A stretch of 64,000 nt of DNA from CAYFNK01 sp964393215 (GCA_964393215.1 CAYMSW010000001.1:1-64000), one strand, 5' to 3'; numbered from the stretch's first letter, positions 32,252 to 41,142 are shown. Numbers and translations: made by a program. Notes: a model not told the origin generated them from the sequence alone.

Positions 32252-33142
32252 TCAACCCCTCCGCAACAATCTCAACATAATAGCTTTCTCAATATGTTCA
32301 CGATTCTCAGCCTGATCTAATATCACACTACGAGGACTATCCATAACTTCATCAGTCACTTCCATGCCCCTCTTAGCAGGCAAACAGTGCATAAACAAAG
32401 CTTTTCGACCAAAAGTCTTAGAATTAACTTGATATTTCTTCAAAGCCTTCAACCTTCTCTTCATCTGACTATCTTTAATGTGATAAGACATCCAAGAATC
32501 AGAATAAACTACATCAGCACCTTTCAAAGCTTCTTTTAAACTAACAACTTTCACACCAGTTTCTTTCACAATCTTAGAATTAGGCATAAACTCTTTAGAT
32601 TTGGGACAAGCAATCTGCATCTTAACGCCCAACTTCTTAGAAGCATACATCAAAGAATGAGTAACATTGTTATTAGCATCTCCCAAATAAGCCAACTTAA
32701 CATTAAATGATCTAAGCTTCTCTTTGATAGTTAACATATCCCCTAAAGCTTGACAAGGATGATATGAATTAGTCAAACCATTAATAACTGGAGAAGAAGA
32801 ATACTTTGCAAACTCTTCAATATCTTTATGTTCATACAAACGAGCCATAACAATATCAACATAACGAGTAGAAACTGCTGCGCCGTCCTTTATACTTTCT
32901 TTCTTGCCCAAAGGACTTGTAGAAATGTCATAAAATATTGCATGTCCACCAAGACCCAACATTCCAGCTTCAAAACTCAAACGAGTTCTCAAACTTGGCT
33001 TTGCAAACAACATAAGAAGAGTTTTGCCTTTCAACTTGTTTTCATATCTTCCAGGATACTTCTTTACCCTTTTACCTAAACTAATCATACTTTTCAATTC
33101 TTTTGAGCTAAAATCCTTCAAAGTCAAGAAGTGTTTCATCAA
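32252..33142 (-). CDS. argF: ornithine carbamoyltransferase-like protein
   Basis: 296 residues, aspartate/ornithine carbamoyltransferase fold. The carbamoyl phosphate loop is FAKPSLRTRLSFE, and HPCQALGDMLT and HCLPAKRG are typical of ornithine transcarbamylases. However, the ornithine-loop SMG motif (DxWxSMG) is replaced by DSWMSYH, so the amine substrate may differ. The gene overlaps the COG2403-like gene by 4 nt and is last in a four-gene operon with carbamate kinase and an aminotransferase. With carbamate kinase it could split a carbamoylated amine to make ATP, or run the other way. Confidence 0.88.
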   Translation of the reverse strand: MMKHFLTLKDFSSKELKSMISLGKRVKKYPGRYENKLKGKTLLMLFAKPSLRTRLSFEAGMLGLGGHAIFYDISTSPLGKKESIKDGAAVSTRYVDIVMARLYEHKDIEEFAKYSSSPVINGLTNSYHPCQALGDMLTIKEKLRSFNVKLAYLGDANNNVTHSLMYASKKLGVKMQIACPKSKEFMPNSKIVKETGVKVVSLKEALKGADVVYSDSWMSYHIKDSQMKRRLKALKKYQVNSKTFGRKALFMHCLPAKRGMEVTDEVMDSPRSVILDQAENREHIEKAIMLRLLRRG

Positions 33143-34437
33143 TAAAACCTCCTTAACAATTTCTCTAAAACCTTAACACTATCATCACCAAGCTCATAAT
33201 TAACTTCAACCATTGGTTTGTTCACAGAAATTAATCCCCTCAAATTTGCAGGAGTACCATCCACAACAACATCAGCAGGAACTCTATTAACTGTCTTTTC
33301 CAATTCCTTTATTTGCTTTCTACTATATCCCATTGCAGGAATTTCATAAGTCAAATGTGGAAACTTATCAAATGTTTCTCTTATAGAACCAACAGCATGT
33401 TTCTTAGGATTAACAAACTTTCCACCATTTCTTTTCACAGCAATAGTTCCGGCACCATAACTCATTCCACCATGGGACAAAGTTGGACCATCACCAATAA
33501 CTGCACACCTCTTTCCCCTAATTAAACTAGGCTTACTGACCAACAATTTAGATTTGGCCAAAATAACTTTCGCCTTAGGATTATATTTTCTAATATTTTC
33601 CTTAACAACTTCAATATCTTTCTTCATTGCACTATCAATCTTATTTATCACAATAACATCGGCCATTAAGAAATTAACAAAACCAGGATAGTGTGTTAAC
33701 TCATCTCCGGCCCTATGTGGATCAACAACAGTTATCAACAGATCAGGTTTTATGAAAGAAACATCATTATTTCCACCATCAAATACAATAACATCTGCCT
33801 CCTTCTCGGCCCTACCTAAAATCTCTTTGTAATCAAAACCAGCATATATAACAAAACCATGATTAATCCAGGGTTGATACTCTTCCTCTTCCTCAATAGT
33901 TGTTCTATGTTTTCTGAAATCAGATTCTTTCTCAAACCTCTGCGAAGTCTGCTTCAACAAATTACCGTAGGGCATAGAATGTCTAATGCCAACAACGTTC
34001 TTTCCTTTCTTTCTAAGAATCTCGGCAACAGCTCTTGAAGTTTGACTCTTTCCAGAACCAGTTCTAACTGCAGTAACTGCTACAACAGGCCTTCTCGATT
34101 TAACATAAATATCCTCAGCACCCAACAAACCAAAATTAGCACCAGCAGCTAAAACCTTAGAAGCAAATTCCATAACGTATTGATGGCCCAAGTCAGAATA
34201 ACTCAAAAAGACAAAATCAATTTTCAACTTCTTAATTAACATAGCCAACTTAGATTCAGAATAAATAGGAATTCTCTTTCCTTTTGCCAACTTACTTGGA
34301 AAACTTCTTTTCTCGATTCCAGGTATTTGTGCAGCAGTAAACGCAACAACTTCATAAGTTGGATTATTCTTGAAATAAACTAAATAATTGTGAAAATCCC
34401 TACCGCCAGCACCAGATATTATAACTCTTTTTTTCAT
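33139..34437 (-). CDS. COG2403-type P-loop GTPase/ATPase
   Basis: 432 residues, resembling proteins annotated as cyclic 2,3-diphosphoglycerate synthetase. The N-terminal Rossmann-like part starts RVIISGAGGRDFHNYL. The P-loop is TAVRTGSGKSQTSRAVA at about residue 121-137. VIVFDGGNND, VVDPHRAG and VINKIDS are Walker B and guanine-specificity-like motifs. The true reaction in organisms without methanogen thermoprotectants is doubtful. Its position between carbamate kinase and the transcarbamylase, with 4-nt overlaps on both sides, suggests a role in carbamoyl phosphate metabolism. Confidence 0.8.
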   Translation of the reverse strand: MKKRVIISGAGGRDFHNYLVYFKNNPTYEVVAFTAAQIPGIEKRSFPSKLAKGKRIPIYSESKLAMLIKKLKIDFVFLSYSDLGHQYVMEFASKVLAAGANFGLLGAEDIYVKSRRPVVAVTAVRTGSGKSQTSRAVAEILRKKGKNVVGIRHSMPYGNLLKQTSQRFEKESDFRKHRTTIEEEEEYQPWINHGFVIYAGFDYKEILGRAEKEADVIVFDGGNNDVSFIKPDLLITVVDPHRAGDELTHYPGFVNFLMADVIVINKIDSAMKKDIEVVKENIRKYNPKAKVILAKSKLLVSKPSLIRGKRCAVIGDGPTLSHGGMSYGAGTIAVKRNGGKFVNPKKHAVGSIRETFDKFPHLTYEIPAMGYSRKQIKELEKTVNRVPADVVVDGTPANLRGLISVNKPMVEVNYELGDDSVKVLEKLLRRFY

Positions 34438-35363
34438 TTTGTTATTGTAGTTCCAGCAAAACCACCAATTGCTTTTGAAATATTATTTGGATCAGTTATT
34501 ATGACTTTCTTGCCACCCTTTTTCAAAAACTCTACAGCAGACATTATCTTTGGAGCCATACTTCCCTCAGCAAAATGTCCTTCATCCAAGTAAGCTATTG
34601 CTTCTTTCAATTTGACTTTATTTAAACCTTTTTGATTCTTTTTCCTAAAATTCAAATAAGCTCTATCAATACTGGTAACCAAGAGAAGTACATCTGCTTT
34701 AACTTGCTTAGCCAAAACACTGCTGGCTAAATCCTTATCTATAACTGCTTCAACACCAACAAGTTTACCATTCCTTTTGTAAACAGGAATTCCACCACCC
34801 CCAGTCGCAATAACAATTATTCCTTTCCTAACTAAACCTTTTATTGTTTTAGCCTCAACAATACCAAGAGGATAAGGACTTGCAACAAACCTCCTATAAC
34901 CCCTACCAGAATCTTCTTTATACACGAAACCTTTCTTTTTCATCTTACCAACTTGCTTCTTTGTATAAAATGGACCAACTGGCTTGCTAGGTTTTCTAAA
35001 AGCTTTATCTTTCCTGTCAACCAAGACTTGGGTCAATAAAGTAACAACAGACTTCTTCAACCTATGATCATTCAAAGTATTCAACAAAGTTTGCTCAATC
35101 ATATATCCAAGCTGACCTTGAACTTCAGCATCTAACACATCCAAGGGCATAACTGGAACTTTGCCCTTAGACAATTCATTCTGCAGCAACAAAGCACCAG
35201 CTTGAGGACCGGAACCATGAGTAATTACTAAATTGTGTTTCTTCTTAACCAAATCTGCCAAAATTATAGAAATCTTCTTCAAACTATCAAGAGTACTCTT
35301 ATAATCACTCTTTCCTTTTTTTGATGTTAATGCATTGCCACCAAGTGCAACAACTATCTTCAT
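34434..35363 (-). CDS. arcC: carbamate kinase
   Basis: 309 residues, amino acid kinase family. The start is MKIVVALGGNAL, and the substrate loop is VITHGSGPQAGALLLQNE. IVIATGGGGIPV and VIDKDLASSVLA carry the ATP- and carbamate-binding residues, and FAEGSMAPKIMSAV is the C-terminal family signature. It makes ATP and carbamate from carbamoyl phosphate and ADP, or the reverse. No arginine deiminase is visible nearby, so the carbamoyl phosphate source is the adjacent transcarbamylase or a pathway outside this window. Confidence 0.95.
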   Translation of the reverse strand: MKIVVALGGNALTSKKGKSDYKSTLDSLKKISIILADLVKKKHNLVITHGSGPQAGALLLQNELSKGKVPVMPLDVLDAEVQGQLGYMIEQTLLNTLNDHRLKKSVVTLLTQVLVDRKDKAFRKPSKPVGPFYTKKQVGKMKKKGFVYKEDSGRGYRRFVASPYPLGIVEAKTIKGLVRKGIIVIATGGGGIPVYKRNGKLVGVEAVIDKDLASSVLAKQVKADVLLLVTSIDRAYLNFRKKNQKGLNKVKLKEAIAYLDEGHFAEGSMAPKIMSAVEFLKKGGKKVIITDPNNISKAIGGFAGTTITK

Positions 35364-36505
35364 TTTAGGAACTTCTCCAAACGATTTATTGCTTCTTTTA
35401 TTTTGTTTAAATCAGTTGCATAGCTAAACCTAACATATCCTTCTCCAAATTTTCCAAACTCTGTGCCAGGAACAGCAGCAACTTTAGCCTTCTTTATCAT
35501 ATCTTTAACAAATTTTAAACTATTCTTTGAATAATCCTTAATATTTGAAAAAGCATAGAAAGCACCATCTGGAACAGAAGTGCTCAAACCAAGCTCATTT
35601 AATTTAGGAACAATATAATTCCTACGCCTTCTATATTCTTTCAACATTTTACCAATATATTTATCACCAACGGACAATGCCTTAAGCCCCATCAATTGAG
35701 ATACATTTGGTGCACAGATATTCAAATACTGGGATACTTTAGTCATAGCTTCGATAACTTCTTGAGGTCCAGAAGCATAACCAACTCTAAACCCACACAT
35801 CGCATGCGCCTTAGAAAATGTTTGGAAAGTAACAACATATTCTTTCATACCATTCAAAGAACCGATAGAAACATGTTTAGCATCATAGATTACTTTCTCA
35901 TAAGCTTCATCAGAAAAAACATAAACATCATTTTCAACTGCAATGTCAGCAACTTCTTCCAAAACTTTTTTCCTAATAACAGTTCCAGTTGGATTTGATG
36001 GAGAATTTAGAATGATAACTCTTGTTTTCTTCTTATCAATCACTTTCTTAATCTCATCAGAATCTATTTCAAAATTATTAGATTCCTTAAGTCTAACAAA
36101 TTTAGGAACAGCACTTACCAATTCAACAGCAGGAATGTAATCCATGTAAGAAGGATTTGGAATAACAACTTGGTCTTTCGGATCTAAAACAGATAACAAG
36201 CCAGCAAACAATGCAGACTGACTACCAGGTGTAACAATAATATTGCTTGGTTTAAAATTAATCTTATTATCTTTCTTTAACTTTTTACATATTGCTTCTC
36301 TTAATGGAGTTATTCCTTGTGGAGAAGTATAATGTGTTGACTTTCCAATTACTTTAGCACCATGTTTCAAAATAGGTTTAGGAGTAACAAAGTCAGGTTC
36401 ACCAGGACCTAAAGAGATAATATCCTTAGATTCCGACGATATTTTTAACAATTCACCTATCAACGCTTCAGGTAAATCGACCTCTCTTTCAGACAATTCT
36501 TTCAT
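35360..36505 (-). CDS. PLP-dependent aminotransferase, class I/II
   Basis: 381 residues of fold-type I. Motifs are GPGEPDFVTP near the N-terminus, TPGSQSALFAGLL, the SPSNPTGTV loop, SDEAYEKVIY, and the PLP lysine in TFSKAHAMCGFRVGYASG. A late VRFSYAT includes the carboxylate-binding arginine. This is the AspAT family Igamma common in archaea; the amino donor cannot be fixed. It is the first gene of the operon with carbamate kinase, COG2403 and the transcarbamylase (4-nt overlaps), suggesting a pathway that makes or degrades an amino acid substrate for carbamoylation. Confidence 0.92.
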   Translation of the reverse strand: MKELSEREVDLPEALIGELLKISSESKDIISLGPGEPDFVTPKPILKHGAKVIGKSTHYTSPQGITPLREAICKKLKKDNKINFKPSNIIVTPGSQSALFAGLLSVLDPKDQVVIPNPSYMDYIPAVELVSAVPKFVRLKESNNFEIDSDEIKKVIDKKKTRVIILNSPSNPTGTVIRKKVLEEVADIAVENDVYVFSDEAYEKVIYDAKHVSIGSLNGMKEYVVTFQTFSKAHAMCGFRVGYASGPQEVIEAMTKVSQYLNICAPNVSQLMGLKALSVGDKYIGKMLKEYRRRRNYIVPKLNELGLSTSVPDGAFYAFSNIKDYSKNSLKFVKDMIKKAKVAAVPGTEFGKFGEGYVRFSYATDLNKIKEAINRLEKFLK

Positions 36506-36566
36506 TATATTAGAAATTAAAAATCAGAGTATAAATAAGTTTTGATAAAAAAATAGAAAGGAGAAA

Positions 36567-36870
36567 TTATCTTCTCCTTCTTGTTGTTTTTCTTGCAGTT
36601 GTTCTTCTCTTAGCAGTAGTTCTACGTGCAGTTGTTCTTCTCTTAGCAGTAGTTTTTCTTGCAGTAGCTCTTCTGGCTGTCTTTCTTTTTGCAGTAGTTC
36701 TACGTGTTGCTGTCTTTCTCTTAGCAGTAGTTCTACGTGCAGTAGTTCTTCTCTTTGCAGTTGTTCTTCTCTTTGCAGTTGTTCTTCTTGCAGTAGTTCT
36801 ACGTGCAGTCTTTCTCTTAGCAGTAGTTCTACGTGCAGTCTTTCTTTTTGCAGTTCTTCTTGCGGCTGCC
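36567..36870 (-). repeat. tandem 15-18 nt repeats within the basic protein gene
   Basis: Blocks like GCAGTAGTTCTACGTGCAGT and CTCTTAGCAGTAGTTCTACG recur many times across this 300-nt stretch, with units of roughly 15-18 nt in codon phase. Slippage would add or remove whole repeats without breaking the frame. Confidence 0.75.
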
Positions 36871-36872
36871 AT
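36567..36872 (-). CDS. Lys/Arg/Thr repeat protein (histone H1-like)
   Basis: 101 residues made almost only of Ala, Lys, Arg and Thr in tandem units such as TAKRRT, TARRT and TAKRKT. This resembles the basic tails of bacterial H1-like proteins and eukaryotic H1 and should coat DNA or RNA. A GGAGGT Shine-Dalgarno site 8 nt before the ATG and a TTTATAAA promoter show that it is expressed. The DNA is itself repetitive, so copy number of the units may vary between strains. Confidence 0.8.
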   Translation of the reverse strand: MAAARRTAKRKTARRTTAKRKTARRTTARRTTAKRRTTAKRRTTARRTTAKRKTATRRTTAKRKTARRATARKTTAKRRTTARRTTAKRRTTARKTTRRRR

Positions 36873-36931
36873 GTTTGTTTACCTCCGTATGTTAAATCAA
36901 ACCATGATTTACAACAAAATTTTAAAGTTAA

Positions 36932-37003
36932 AAGTTTATAAACCTTTTTATTTTAACAAAAAACAAACAAAAAAGTTTTTAATTTGCAAAAAACAAACAA
37001 AAA
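36932..37003. promoter_or_regulatory. divergent TATA and A-rich direct repeats
   Basis: AGTTTATAAACC (36932-36943) is a symmetric TATA element that could serve both the basic protein gene and the archease gene. The 17-nt sequence CAAAAAACAAACAAAAA occurs twice, at 36957-36973 and 36987-37003, just before the archease ATG. Confidence 0.5.
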
Positions 37004-37004
37004 C

Positions 37005-37415
37005 ATGCAATACAAATACATAAGTCACACAGCGGATGCAAAATTTGTAGCTTTTGGTAGAAACATCGACGGTGTTTTCAAGAACTCTGCACTAGCAATG
37101 TTTAACATTTTAGGTCCAACTAACAAAGTAAAAGCAACAAAAACAAAGAAAATTAAACTAAAATCAAAAAGTTACGAACAACTGTTGTACGATTTCTTAG
37201 AAGAGTTGTTGTTTCTGTTAGACACTGAACGTTTTTTCTTAAACAAAGTAAAAGAAATTAAAATAACAAAAGAGTTTGAACTAAGCGCAACAGTTTTAGG
37301 CGATGATTGTAGAAACTATGAATTAAAAAGCGATATAAAGGCAGTAACATACAGCGATATGGAAATAAAAAAGACAAAAACCGGCTACGAAGCAACAGTA
37401 GTTATTGATATTTAA
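37005..37415 (+). CDS. archease
   Basis: 136 residues from the ATG at 37005 (MQYKYISHTADAKFVAFG). Archease activates the RNA ligase RtcB, helping its guanylylation and turnover. The family's metal-binding HTAD motif, FLEELLFLLDTERFFL and a late IKAVTYSDMEI are present. The rtcB start lies 1 nt after its stop, so the two are one operon. A TTG 21 nt upstream is less likely as a start. Confidence 0.93.
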   Translation: MQYKYISHTADAKFVAFGRNIDGVFKNSALAMFNILGPTNKVKATKTKKIKLKSKSYEQLLYDFLEELLFLLDTERFFLNKVKEIKITKEFELSATVLGDDCRNYELKSDIKAVTYSDMEIKKTKTGYEATVVIDI

Positions 37416-37416
37416 G

Positions 37417-38844
37417 ATGGAATCAACAAAGAAAATAAGAAAAAATGTCTATCAAGTAGACAAAAAAGGATCAATGAATGTTCCTGTTAAGATCTTTGCA
37501 TCAGAGAAACTTCTATCAAAAATGGAACAAGACGATAGCATTAAACAGGGAATTAATGTTGCATGCATGCCCGGAATTCAGAAACAGAGTATCATGATGT
37601 CAGATGCACATCAAGGATATGGATTTCCCGTCGGTGGAGTAGCCGCTTTTGATGTAAAGAAAGGATGTATTTCTCCAGGAGGAATTGGATTTGACATCAA
37701 TTGCGGAGTTAGGCTTTTAACAAGTAACTTAACAAAAGAAGAAGTTGAAAAAGAGATAGACAACGTCTTAACATCCTTATTTGCAAATATTCCATGTGGA
37801 GTTGGCAAAGAATCAAAACTAAGATTATCAGACAAAGATTTTGATGAAGTTCTAAACACAGGTCTAAGCTGGACATTAAAAAACAAATACGCAACAAAAG
37901 AAGATTTAGACAGATGTGAAGAAAATGGACATATGAAAACAGCGGATGCAACAAAAGTTAGCCCAAAAGCAAGAAAAAGAGGAAGAAAACAATTGGGAAC
38001 ATTGGGTGCAGGAAACCATTTCTTAGAGATACAATATGTAGATAAGATATTTGACAAAGAAACCGCAAAAGTTTTCGGAATAAACAAAGAAAACCAAATT
38101 GTAATAATGATTCATACTGGTTCAAGAGGACTTGGACACCAAACTTGTTCAGACTACTTAAGAAAAATAGAAGATGCCTTCCCAGAGGTAGTTTCAAAAC
38201 TTCCAGAAAAAGACCTAGCATATGCTCCAACAGATTCTAAACTTGCAAAAGATTATTTGGGTGCAATGAGTGCAGCAGCAAACTTCGGTTGGTGCAATAG
38301 ACAAATAATTACTTACCAAGCAAGAAAGGCGTTTAACAAAGTATTTGGCAGTGCCAAACTAGATTTGATCTATGATGTTGCACACAATATTGCAAAGGTT
38401 GAAGAATACACAATCAAAGAAAAAAAAACAAAAGTTTACGTTCACAGAAAAGGAGCTACAAGAGCATTTGGACCAGGACATAAAGAAATACCAAAAGTTT
38501 ACAGAAAAGTTGGCCAACCCATCTTAATTCCAGGTTCAATGGGAACCGCGTCATATATTTTAGTTGGAACAGATAAAGCAATGAACGAAACATTTTCAAG
38601 TACACCTCATGGCGCAGGAAGACTAATGTCAAGACATGAAGCCAATAAAAGATTTGGTTCAGAGAAAATAATGGGGGATTTAGAGAAAAACAAAATTTAT
38701 ATTAAGGCAGCATCAAGAAGAGGAATAACCGAAGAAGCTCCGGGAGCCTACAAGGACGTTGACGAAGTAATAAAAGTCGCAGATGAAGTAGGTATTGGAA
38801 AAAAAGTGGCAAGATTAAAACCGCTTGGAGTAATCAAAGGTTAG
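37417..38844 (+). CDS. rtcB: RNA-splicing ligase RtcB
   Basis: 475 residues. RtcB joins 2',3'-cyclic phosphate and 5'-OH RNA ends, sealing tRNA exons after intron removal. Mn-binding residues are in SDAHQGYGFP, GFDINCGVRLL (C96), GAGNHFLEIQ and HTGSRGLGHQ. The guanylylated histidine lies in STPHGAGRLMSR. No intein is present although RtcB is a frequent intein host. Its stop codon TAG ends at the base just before a tRNA-Ala gene. The ATG at 37417 is preferred over an upstream TTG that overlaps archease. Confidence 0.96.
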   Translation: MESTKKIRKNVYQVDKKGSMNVPVKIFASEKLLSKMEQDDSIKQGINVACMPGIQKQSIMMSDAHQGYGFPVGGVAAFDVKKGCISPGGIGFDINCGVRLLTSNLTKEEVEKEIDNVLTSLFANIPCGVGKESKLRLSDKDFDEVLNTGLSWTLKNKYATKEDLDRCEENGHMKTADATKVSPKARKRGRKQLGTLGAGNHFLEIQYVDKIFDKETAKVFGINKENQIVIMIHTGSRGLGHQTCSDYLRKIEDAFPEVVSKLPEKDLAYAPTDSKLAKDYLGAMSAAANFGWCNRQIITYQARKAFNKVFGSAKLDLIYDVAHNIAKVEEYTIKEKKTKVYVHRKGATRAFGPGHKEIPKVYRKVGQPILIPGSMGTASYILVGTDKAMNETFSSTPHGAGRLMSRHEANKRFGSEKIMGDLEKNKIYIKAASRRGITEEAPGAYKDVDEVIKVADEVGIGKKVARLKPLGVIKG

Positions 38845-38915
38845 GGGCTTGTGGTGTAGTGGTATCACACAACGCTGGCAGCGTTGAGAACCGGGTCCGA
38901 TTCCCGGCAGGTCCA
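38845..38915 (+). tRNA. tRNA-Ala (anticodon GGC)
   Basis: The acceptor stem GGGCTTG/CAGGTCC includes G3-U70, the alanine identity pair, with discriminator A. The D-stem is GTG/CAC. The anticodon stem CAACG/CGTTG encloses CTGGCAG (anticodon GGC). The T-arm is CCGGGTCCGATTCCCGG. It begins 1 nt after the rtcB stop and lies 8 nt before the HIT gene, so it has no room for its own promoter and must be processed from a longer transcript. Confidence 0.88.
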
Positions 38916-38923
38916 TATAAAAA

Positions 38924-39331
38924 ATGACAGACTGTATATTTTGTAAAATAGCAAAAGGAGAAATTCCTGCAGAAAAAGTCTATGAAGACGAAGAAACAAT
39001 AGCTTTCTTAGACATAGAACCGGTAGCAAAAGGACACACTTTAGTAATCCCAAAGAAACATTTTGAAACAATGGACGAAATGGACGAAGAAACTATGCTG
39101 ACAACACAAAAAACAGTGCAAAAAATAGCTAAAGCACTATTAAAATTCAACCAAGGGTACAATGTTAACCAAAATAACAAGCCAGAAGCAGGACAGATAG
39201 TGCCACACGTACACTATCATATTATCCCAAGAAACAAAAATAAAGAACTACTTTTCACATGGCCAAAGATTAAAATATCAAAAGAAGAAATGGAAGAGGA
39301 AAAATCCAAGATAAAAAGCTTTTTAAAATAA
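38924..39331 (+). CDS. HIT family nucleotide hydrolase
   Basis: 135 residues. Histidine triad proteins hydrolyse nucleoside phosphoramidates or dinucleoside polyphosphates. The start DCIFCKIAKGEIPAEKVYED includes the CxxC zinc-like site of the family, and the catalytic triad is HVHYHIIPR, with the GHTLVIPKKHFE segment before it. The C-terminus is charged. The gene follows rtcB and tRNA-Ala closely and is probably on the same transcript. Confidence 0.94.
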   Translation: MTDCIFCKIAKGEIPAEKVYEDEETIAFLDIEPVAKGHTLVIPKKHFETMDEMDEETMLTTQKTVQKIAKALLKFNQGYNVNQNNKPEAGQIVPHVHYHIIPRNKNKELLFTWPKIKISKEEMEEEKSKIKSFLK

Positions 39332-39350
39332 AATTCTCACCCGATTCTAG

Positions 39351-39423
39351 GGCGCCTTAGTTCAGTGGTTAGAATGCTGCTCTCATGCGGCAGAGGTCCC
39401 CGGTTCAAATCCGGGAGGCGCCA
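39351..39423 (+). tRNA. tRNA with anticodon CAT (Met, or Ile2)
   Basis: The acceptor stem GGCGCCT/AGGCGCC is perfect, with discriminator A. The anticodon stem CTGCT/GGCAG holds loop CTCATGC, giving CAT with G at position 37. The T-arm is CCCGGTTCAAATCCGGG. It lacks the GGG/CCC anticodon stem of initiators, so it is elongator Met or the Ile2 tRNA whose C34 is modified to read AUA. A CTTTTTAAAA TATA box lies about 28 nt upstream. The 3' end abuts the kef-like gene. Confidence 0.85.
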
Positions 39424-41142
39424 CTATTCTTTCATCAATTTATGCAAATACTTATAGTGCTTATCTTTCAATTTCTTTGCATATCCAGAATCTTTCAAAA
39501 CTCTTTGTATAATCAAAGAAACCTTTTCACCGCCCAAAATGTGCGGAAGAATTACATAATCGGCACCTTTCTCATACAATTTATCTGCTTCATGAACGTG
39601 CTGAGCAGTCAACAAAACTTTAATTTTTGGATTAATCTTCTTCACATAATCTAACAAGAATAAAGTATCTTCTTCATCAGGAACAGTAGATATTATGACC
39701 TTAACCTTTCTGAGATTTAACTTTTCCAAAACTTCAGTATTATTAATATCACCATAAATACAAGACTCTCCTCTTGATATCATATGTTTTATTATATCTG
39801 GATTGTTATCAACAACAATAGTGCTTCTCCTCATTCTCCTCAAAGTGTCATAGAAAATAGAACCCATCCTATGTTTACCAATTAAAACAACTGTTTTGGC
39901 ATGACTCTTTGCGAGGTATTCCATTTTTCTATGCTTTAATTGAACCTTTTCAAAAAAAGTTAAAATTGGAGAAAAGATTCTATAAAAAACATTTTTGAAC
40001 TCTAACAAATAAGAAGTCAAACCCATAGTAACAATAGTCAAGAATATAATTATTGTAAACAACTCAGTGGAAATAAGTCCGAAAACAAAAGGCAAGGTTA
40101 CCAAAATCAAAGAGAATTCACTAGTTTGACCCATACTCAATCCAGTCAAGAAAGAAGTTCTCTTTTCATATCCAAATAAGTTTACAACTAAGAATATAAT
40201 TATTGGCTTTACAAATATTATAATCAAGAACAAAATTCCAAGAATCTTCCAATTCTGTGCAAATGAGAAAGGAGCAAGTTGCATACCTATTGCAACAAAG
40301 AATATTGTTGAAAAGAAGCTCTTCAACGGATTTACCTTACCAATTATATCCATGTAATAAGGAAGATTAGATAGAGCAATACCGCCCAAGAAAGCACCAA
40401 TGGCTATTGAAAAGTCAAGTAAATGAGCAACAATCGCAAACAAGAACAGGACAGTCAACGAAGACAAGAATAATAATTCCTTAGTTCTTGCTGCAAAACC
40501 AAAAATCCAAGGGAAAATAAACCTACCTGCCAAGAAAGCAATTACAAATAGAAGCAATCCTTTAGCCATCGCAATAGCAATAGTGGATAACTCAAAGTTT
40601 CCAAAGTTACTCAACATAGCCATTGCCAGAATTACAACAATATCTTGAACAATCAATATTCCCAAGGCAATTTTACCGTGCAAAGTATCTAACTCATTCT
40701 TATCAGACAACAGCTTAATTACAATCATAGTACTGCTAAATGCTAAGAATAAACCAACAATCAGAGATTCAAAGTATGAGAAACCTAGCCAAGATGCAGT
40801 ATAGAATCCTACAAAATAAACAGCAAGAACCTGTATCAAACCGCCAACGCTTGCGACAGCACCAACATGTTTAAGCTTTGACAGATTAATTTCCAACCCA
40901 ACTACGAACAATAAAAACGCAATACCAAATTCAGATATAGCTCTAATCAACTCTTGATCTTCAATCAAACCAAAACCAATCGGACCCAAAATTAGACCAG
41001 TAACAATATATGCTGGAATAAGTGGTTGCTTCAACAATCTAGCAAAATAAGCGATAATTGTGGCAAGAATTATCAAGAGTCCAATATCAACAAGAATGTT
41101 CTGGTTCAATATCGAAAAGATCTGCGAAAACTCCATAGTCAC
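39424..41142 (-). CDS. Kef-type cation/proton antiporter with TrkA-N domain
   Basis: 572 residues. Residues 15-395 form 12 or 13 membrane segments of the CPA2 family (YIVTGLILGPIGFGL, LLFVVGLEINLSKLK, FSSTMIVIKLLSD). Residues 405-530 form a cytoplasmic RCK/TrkA-N nucleotide-binding domain (KTVVLIGKHRMGSIFYDTL, VVDNNPD, IYGDINNTEVL). The first glycines of the usual GxGxxG are altered to GKHRMG, so NAD binding may be weak. It would move K+ or Na+ against H+. Confidence 0.9.
   Translation of the reverse strand: MTMEFSQIFSILNQNILVDIGLLIILATIIAYFARLLKQPLIPAYIVTGLILGPIGFGLIEDQELIRAISEFGIAFLLFVVGLEINLSKLKHVGAVASVGGLIQVLAVYFVGFYTASWLGFSYFESLIVGLFLAFSSTMIVIKLLSDKNELDTLHGKIALGILIVQDIVVILAMAMLSNFGNFELSTIAIAMAKGLLLFVIAFLAGRFIFPWIFGFAARTKELLFLSSLTVLFLFAIVAHLLDFSIAIGAFLGGIALSNLPYYMDIIGKVNPLKSFFSTIFFVAIGMQLAPFSFAQNWKILGILFLIIIFVKPIIIFLVVNLFGYEKRTSFLTGLSMGQTSEFSLILVTLPFVFGLISTELFTIIIFLTIVTMGLTSYLLEFKNVFYRIFSPILTFFEKVQLKHRKMEYLAKSHAKTVVLIGKHRMGSIFYDTLRRMRRSTIVVDNNPDIIKHMISRGESCIYGDINNTEVLEKLNLRKVKVIISTVPDEEDTLFLLDYVKKINPKIKVLLTAQHVHEADKLYEKGADYVILPHILGGEKVSLIIQRVLKDSGYAKKLKDKHYKYLHKLMKE

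Noticed and set aside
37417..38844. Intein in rtcB (and in polB, cdc48)
   Set aside because: Lengths are normal and the conserved motifs are continuous, with no Hint-domain blocks.
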